Assembly (NCBI GenBank): GCA_938003955.1
Contig: CALKXE010000199.1
Coordinates: 1-59,104 of the forward strand
Direction of reading: 5' to 3'
Length of the DNA: 59,104 nt
Source of the DNA: an uncultured Saprospiraceae bacterium
GTDB lineage: Bacteria > Bacteroidota > Bacteroidia > Chitinophagales > Saprospiraceae
Both the position numbers and the translations under genes were made by a program. Each line of letters opens with the position of its first letter. Positions within the stretch are counted from its first letter, which is position 1. Below are positions 54,541 through 59,104 of the stretch, one piece after another. Under the pieces are notes generated by a model. That model did not search any database, was not told the origin of the DNA, and saw only the letters and a list, made by a program, of their open reading frames with translations.

Positions 54541-56487
54541 CTACTTAGATATTATTATTTTTTGAGTGATACTGTGATTATTATCATTCGAAACATGTAT
54601 AAAATAAATCCCTTCAGCTACAGCAGATAAATCTAACTGTGTCGTTAATGAATTGTTGTTCCATTCCTTTTCTAATACTTTGGTTCCTAAGACAGATATA
54701 AGCCGTATAGTACATTTATCAGAAGATATTCGGGTAATTGTTAACTCATTCATTACTGGGTTAGGATAAAATGTAACATCCGTCTTGTCGAGCGAACTAA
54801 GGGACAAAGGGTCTTCTCCCACCAAATATGCCCCTTCTGGTCTTACATAGGGTTCATAATCTGGTTTTGGTGATTGTAACATTCTATCATTTACTTCTCT
54901 CATTATTTCCATTTCATCATCAGTAATAGAACCATTCGTAATCGTAGTACTCCAGGTGATACTTGCTCCTGCATCTGTAAAAGTTCTTACAAAGCGATAT
55001 GCCTGCTCAACTTCAAAGACTAAATCTGCACTTGCGACACTCCACCGTTCCCTAATCGGTGCAAAATAATGTTTTAAGGTTTGTTTACTACCATCGTATG
55101 AATCCCAAGGATTTTCGACAATTAAAGGAAAAAGGAACTCTTCATATGCCCAAGAGTTTGGAGGTGCTCCTGAACCAAGCGGCGTAGGATGGCCTGGAGT
55201 AAAATCCATATAAGGATCGGTAGCTTCAAAATTCCGCACTCTATAATCACTCGGATCCTCGTCATTGATTCCATCAGAATCTACATATATTTCATTACCA
55301 TCCCCATCTTCAATGTACGTTTTTTTGTCATTGGTAGCAATAGCTACATCTGGATCAGTCTCTCTAAGCATCGCTACAAAATCACTTATTTCTCCTGGTA
55401 AATTATTTACATTATCTAACCAATAACCGTCCACTAAACCTCTAAACCTTTCAATGTATCCTTTCGCCAAAACTCTCCACGCCAAAGCTTGATCGCCATC
55501 AAAATTCTCATTGCAATAAGCTTCCCATGCTGCATAAATTTCTAACTCTTCGTCACTATTTCCTTGAAGACTTGATGGCCCGCCTGTATTAAGATACAGA
55601 ATTACTTTTTTTTCTGAATTTCTAATAACATCAATTACATCCAGTATAATTTGTTCATTCTCTAAAGTAGGAACCATTGCTGGGTGAATCTCATTAGCGA
55701 CATCTACATAAGGATTATCTCTTAAGGTATAATAATAACCGTGAGCAGGATGTGTAAAGTTTGTAATTACATGACCAGCATCTGGCACGTTATCTACCAA
55801 TTCTTGTACGCCAGCAACCCAACCATTATCGCTGGTATTGTCTAATCTAATTCCACCACTCAAATTAAATCTTACACCCCAAGAACCAGATAGAAAAGTT
55901 GCTTTGGGGATGGTTTGTTCAGAATATCCTGTAATCGCATCTACATAATAAGTTGACGTTAATCCTCCATTATCTCCATTAGCCAATCCAACCATTATTT
56001 GATCATAACCTCCTGCCAGTAAAACATCATCAGGAATAGTTATTCCACTGAAGTCAAAGGAAAAATGCTCCCAAGTTTCTCCTTCAGTAAAAGTTAACTC
56101 TAAAAACAGATTGCTTGGTCCTCCAATAGTCGTGTTTCTTAAAATAAGACGAATTCTTCTATTCGTTTCATTAAAATCGGACGTCTGTATAGAGGTATAT
56201 GCCTTTAATGAAATAACATAGGAAGATAAGTCTGTTATTGAATTTGTTAATCTAAAACGAAATGTTGGATTATCCTCCCCATCTCTTACAAATTTAGAAA
56301 CTGTTGCATTTGAGTTCATGCCGCTTGTTTCTGGGTTTGCTTCATCTGTTGTAAATGTACCTCTTGTTGCATTAACAAATTTGATATCATTTGTACCACT
56401 TGAGTTTTCGTACCAAAGATTTTGCGCAACTATAGAGCCTATAGTTAAAAATGAAAATATTACTATAAAGTAAATTTTGTTAATCAT
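54541..56487 (-). CDS. Secreted T9SS cargo with N-terminal sandwich and TIM-barrel-like hydrolase region
   Basis: 648 residues. Signal peptide MINKIYFIVIFSFLTIGSIVAQ. A carbohydrate-binding-like beta sandwich covers about 25-200, then a region with GVRFNLSGGIRLDN, HPAHGYYYTLRDNPYVD and the barrel-like VDGYWLDNVNNLPGEISDF, resembling fucosidase-type TIM barrels with an acidic pair. The end (VTFYPNPVMNELTITRISSD ... EGIYFIHVSNDN) is a T9SS type A sorting domain. Probably a surface or secreted polysaccharide-active enzyme; substrate not assignable. Confidence 0.78.
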   Translation of the reverse strand: MINKIYFIVIFSFLTIGSIVAQNLWYENSSGTNDIKFVNATRGTFTTDEANPETSGMNSNATVSKFVRDGEDNPTFRFRLTNSITDLSSYVISLKAYTSIQTSDFNETNRRIRLILRNTTIGGPSNLFLELTFTEGETWEHFSFDFSGITIPDDVLLAGGYDQIMVGLANGDNGGLTSTYYVDAITGYSEQTIPKATFLSGSWGVRFNLSGGIRLDNTSDNGWVAGVQELVDNVPDAGHVITNFTHPAHGYYYTLRDNPYVDVANEIHPAMVPTLENEQIILDVIDVIRNSEKKVILYLNTGGPSSLQGNSDEELEIYAAWEAYCNENFDGDQALAWRVLAKGYIERFRGLVDGYWLDNVNNLPGEISDFVAMLRETDPDVAIATNDKKTYIEDGDGNEIYVDSDGINDEDPSDYRVRNFEATDPYMDFTPGHPTPLGSGAPPNSWAYEEFLFPLIVENPWDSYDGSKQTLKHYFAPIRERWSVASADLVFEVEQAYRFVRTFTDAGASITWSTTITNGSITDDEMEIMREVNDRMLQSPKPDYEPYVRPEGAYLVGEDPLSLSSLDKTDVTFYPNPVMNELTITRISSDKCTIRLISVLGTKVLEKEWNNNSLTTQLDLSAVAEGIYFIHVSNDNNHSITQKIIISK

Positions 56488-56541
56488 GCGATTTGTATTT
56501 TTGTTTTATTACGTTTTAGCTAGACATCGGTATTTCTACAT

Positions 56542-56667
56542 CTACTTCTGTTTACATTGTTCTGAATTAACAGCTAGTTTTTGTAATTTATCAGAATACT
56601 TCTCCAACAAACTATCTATATGATTTTTAGGGTTGAAAAGTGAAGAATCATGATGAATTTTAAACAT
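56542..56667 (-). CDS. Possible 41-residue ORF overlapping the pyruvate carboxylase stop
   Basis: ATG 56665-56667 to stop 56542-56544. The product begins MFKIHHDSSLFNPKNHIDSL and continues as a charged helical peptide (LEKYSDKLQKLAVNS). The start overlaps the carboxylase stop by eight bases, which would permit coupling. No similarity recognised; may be chance. Confidence 0.3.
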   Translation of the reverse strand: MFKIHHDSSLFNPKNHIDSLLEKYSDKLQKLAVNSEQCKQK

Positions 56668-59008
56668 CAATTTCAACTACTAAATCATCCTGCTCCACCA
56701 TCGTTTTTTCTGAAATATAAACCCGCTTAACAACACCAGCTATAGGTGACGTAATCGTACTCTCCATCTTCATAGCTTCAATAATAAAAAGCGGCGTGTT
56801 TACTGTTATTCTATCGCCTTCCTTCACTAAAACTTGGGAAAGGCTACCTTGTAGTGGTGCTCCTATCTCATTTTCTGCACTTGCCTTTTTATGAACAATT
56901 GTTTCCGTTTTTACACTATGATCTTTAACATCAATGGAACGATTTTGACCATTCAACATAAAGTAAACAGTAGACATACCTTGATCATTCGGAATTGTTT
57001 TATTAATAAAACGAACGAGTATTTTTTTCCCTTTAGCAATTTCAATAAAAATTTCTTCGTTCGGCTGTAATCCATAAAAGAAAGCAGGAGTCGGTATGTC
57101 CCGAACCGCTCCATAAGTCTCAAAGTGTTCTTGGAAATTTGTAAAAACTTTCGGATATAAAAGATAAGACATCAAGTCATTGAAATGCACATAATCCCCG
57201 AATTCATTTTTAAAATCACTAAAAGCTTTATCAAAATCAATTGGTTTCAAATGTGCATTCGGACGATTGCTATAAGGTTGCTCGCCTTTTAAAACCATCT
57301 CTTGAAACTCTTTTGGGAAGCCTCCCGCAATCTGTCCAAGATCGCCACGCATCAATGCCTTCATACTGTCAGGAAATGCAAGCGTACTGCCCTTTTCTAA
57401 GATGTCTTCTTTTGTCAAATTGTTGGAAGTCATAAACATGGCCATATCCCCCACCACTTTTGAAGATGGAGTTACTTTGACAATACCGCCAAGTAAATCA
57501 TTGACTGCACCATAATTTGTTTTGATGGTTTCGAACTGATCTTCTAGCCCAAGTCCACGTGCTTGCGGGCGGAGATTAGAATATTGACCTCCTGGTATTT
57601 CATGATCATAAACTTCTGCAGTGCCAGCCAAGAGTTCTGTTTCAAATGGATAGTAATACTGTCGGGCACCCTCCCAATAATTTGCATATTTATTTAAGGA
57701 TTCTAAATCTACTTTATTCTCTCTTTCGTAACTACTTAACATAGCAGCTACAGAATTAAAATTCGGTTGCGAAGTCAACCCTGACATAGAGCTTAGCGCA
57801 ACATCCACTACATCTACACCAGCTTCAATTGCTTTGAGATAAGTAGCGGATTGAATGGAAGACGTATCATGTGTATGTAAATGGATCGGAAGGTCAACAG
57901 ATTTTTTCAACTCACCAATGAGCAATTCGGCTGCAGCTGGTTTTAATAAACCAGCCATATCCTTGACACATAAAATATGTGCACCTGCATCTTCCAATCT
58001 TTTGGCGAGATCAAGGTAATATGTTAGATTAAATTTCTTTTTGTTGGGGTCCGTAATGTCACCCGTATAACTCATACAAGCTTCTGCAATACCACCCGTT
58101 CGTTCTCGTACAGCTTGTATACTAGTAGTCATGGCTTCAGTCCAGTTGAGTGAGTCAAAGATTCGGAAGATATCCACACCATGCCCGTCATTCCATGCTT
58201 GCTCCACAAATTTTTCGACGAGGTTGTCAGGATAGGCAGTATACCCTACCGCATTGGAACCTCTTAACAACATTTGAAAAAGAATATTCGGAACAGCTTG
58301 CCGCAAAAGTTCTAATCGTTTCCAAGGGCATTCCTTTAAAAATCGCAAACAAACATCGAAGGTCGCACCTCCCCAAACTTCCATACTAAATACATCGTCG
58401 GCATGATTTCGCGCAAAACCTTCCGCGACCTTCAACATGTCATGTGTACGAACTCGAGTGGCTAATAAAGACTGGTGCGCATCTCTGAAAGTAGTGTCGG
58501 TAAATTGTATTTCTTTTTTATTTTTTAACCAGCTAGCAAATTTTTCGGGCCCTAGTTCAGTCAGTCGATCTTTCGTTCCTTTTGGATAAGCTTGCGTGCT
58601 ATCAAAAGCAGGTACGATCGGCTTACGAAATACTTTATTGGGATCTGTTAATTTGACATCGCTGTTGCCATTTACAATTACATCAGCGAGATAGCGAAGC
58701 ATTTTTGTTCCACGATCTTGGTAGCGATTTGGAGTCAATAATTCTGGATGATCAGGAATAAAACTGGTCGTAATATTCCCACTTTGAAAGGTTGGGTTTT
58801 TTAACAAATTTTGCAAAAATCCCATGTTGGTATTTACACCACGAATTCGAAATTCTGATAATGCTCGTTGCAATCGTTCTGAAGTTCCCTTAAGTGTTCG
58901 TCCAGAAGCTGTCACTTTCACCAACATACTATCAAAGAAAGGAGAAACTTTTGCCCCCGAATAAGTAATTTGGGAGGTGTAGGGTCTACGCGCGCCGATG
59001 AAGCACAT
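56660..59008 (-). CDS. pyc: Pyruvate carboxylase, C-terminal part (carboxyltransferase and biotin domains); N-terminal half absent
   Basis: About 770 residues from the ATG at 59006-59008, but family similarity starts near residue 14 (ITYSGAKVSPFFDSMLVKVT). Carboxyltransferase motifs are DTTFRDAHQSLLATRVRTHD, FSMEVWGGATFDVCLRFL and HTHDTSSIQSATYL. The biotin Lys747 lies in EAMKMES near the end. In normal PYC a biotin carboxylase domain of about 450 residues precedes this; here it is missing, with an in-frame TAG at 59030-59032. GC is higher than in neighbours in the samples I counted. A broken, translocated or misassembled gene is likely. Confidence 0.85.
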   Translation of the reverse strand: MCFIGARRPYTSQITYSGAKVSPFFDSMLVKVTASGRTLKGTSERLQRALSEFRIRGVNTNMGFLQNLLKNPTFQSGNITTSFIPDHPELLTPNRYQDRGTKMLRYLADVIVNGNSDVKLTDPNKVFRKPIVPAFDSTQAYPKGTKDRLTELGPEKFASWLKNKKEIQFTDTTFRDAHQSLLATRVRTHDMLKVAEGFARNHADDVFSMEVWGGATFDVCLRFLKECPWKRLELLRQAVPNILFQMLLRGSNAVGYTAYPDNLVEKFVEQAWNDGHGVDIFRIFDSLNWTEAMTTSIQAVRERTGGIAEACMSYTGDITDPNKKKFNLTYYLDLAKRLEDAGAHILCVKDMAGLLKPAAAELLIGELKKSVDLPIHLHTHDTSSIQSATYLKAIEAGVDVVDVALSSMSGLTSQPNFNSVAAMLSSYERENKVDLESLNKYANYWEGARQYYYPFETELLAGTAEVYDHEIPGGQYSNLRPQARGLGLEDQFETIKTNYGAVNDLLGGIVKVTPSSKVVGDMAMFMTSNNLTKEDILEKGSTLAFPDSMKALMRGDLGQIAGGFPKEFQEMVLKGEQPYSNRPNAHLKPIDFDKAFSDFKNEFGDYVHFNDLMSYLLYPKVFTNFQEHFETYGAVRDIPTPAFFYGLQPNEEIFIEIAKGKKILVRFINKTIPNDQGMSTVYFMLNGQNRSIDVKDHSVKTETIVHKKASAENEIGAPLQGSLSQVLVKEGDRITVNTPLFIIEAMKMESTITSPIAGVVKRVYISEKTMVEQDDLVVEIDV

Positions 59009-59104
59009 TATACCAATGGAAATACCGTTCTAGGTTTCAGCGTAAAGTACAAAATCATGAAAAAAATCAATATCAGTGTAGGTGCAAGTAACCTTACAGG
59101 TGTA
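58985..59104 (+). CDS. Outer-membrane barrel fragment, cut by window edge
   Basis: The plus-strand frame reads STRADEAHYTNGNTVLGFSV then KYKIMKKINISVGASNLTGV up to the edge, typical of the last strands of a TonB-dependent receptor. It lies on the opposite strand to the carboxylase and meets it near 58975-58990. No start is visible unless ATG 59057 is used. The low confidence reflects its short length. Confidence 0.35.

Noticed and set aside
1..59104. CRISPR array, tRNA or insertion sequence
   Set aside because: No repeat-spacer pattern, cloverleaf-like gene or transposase was seen on either strand by reading.

Overview
This window looks like a chromosomal stretch from an AT-rich (roughly 35-38 % GC by eye) member of the Bacteroidota, probably a marine, Saprospiria- or Cytophagia-like lineage. 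The evidence is: several type IX secretion (T9SS) C-terminal sorting domains, a PorP/SprF protein next to a gliding-motility CTD protein, a TamL-type lipoprotein, a FecI/FecR/TonB-receptor trio of the Bacteroidota type, several promoters matching the Bacteroidota -7 element TAnnTTTG, and an absence of Shine-Dalgarno-like leaders. No rRNA, tRNA, CRISPR array, transposase or prophage was seen.

Layout. 1-2 kb: cut outer-membrane barrel gene, a 19-bp inverted repeat, and a RES/Xre toxin-antitoxin pair. 2-5 kb: AGCS amino-acid/Na+ symporter and an unknown multi-TM protein. 5-15.6 kb: large surface proteins of the T9SS type, ending in a three-gene set (PorP/SprF, OmpA/PD40 lipoprotein-like protein, 1.5 kb-residue PKD/gliding-CTD protein). 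15.8-26.9 kb: housekeeping and salvage genes (CaiB CoA transferase, uridine kinase with divergent nucleoside transporter, TrmH methyltransferase, TamL, GT2, DapF, PruA, CoaD). 27.2-31.1 kb: two secreted thioredoxin-fold proteins divergent from two MbnP-family lipoproteins and a di-heme MauG/MbnH-like peroxidase, which is the most interesting functional cluster. 31.1-33.4 kb: GH113-like hydrolase and an intradiol-dioxygenase-like protein carrying both a Tat-type leader and a T9SS tail. 33.4-38.8 kb: ECF sigma / FecR / TonB receptor operon followed by a TerB-like protein and a membrane-anchored tandem winged-helix protein. 39-46.5 kb: cold-shock protein, DUF3667 protein, GH109-like oxidoreductase, PPK2, Hsp15, SucC, a frameshifted small lipoprotein gene, a DAAO-type oxidoreductase and a YjbR protein. 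46.5-56.5 kb: DUF3810 metallopeptidase-like protein, CRTAC1/beta-helix protein, ABC-F, MazG-like pyrophosphohydrolase, YchF and another T9SS cargo. 56.5-59.1 kb: the C-terminal two thirds of a pyruvate carboxylase whose biotin-carboxylase half is missing; it abuts, in the last ~120 bases, an oppositely oriented barrel-like coding fragment, so the right edge may be a rearrangement or an assembly misjoin.

How it works together: much of the window serves the cell envelope (TamL, TonB receptor with its own sigma/anti-sigma, T9SS cargo, lipoproteins). The divergent thioredoxin / MbnP-MbnP-peroxidase unit suggests an envelope metal-protein maturation module. The uridine kinase/CNT pair is a nucleoside uptake and salvage unit. 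All assignments were made by reading motifs; no database search was possible.
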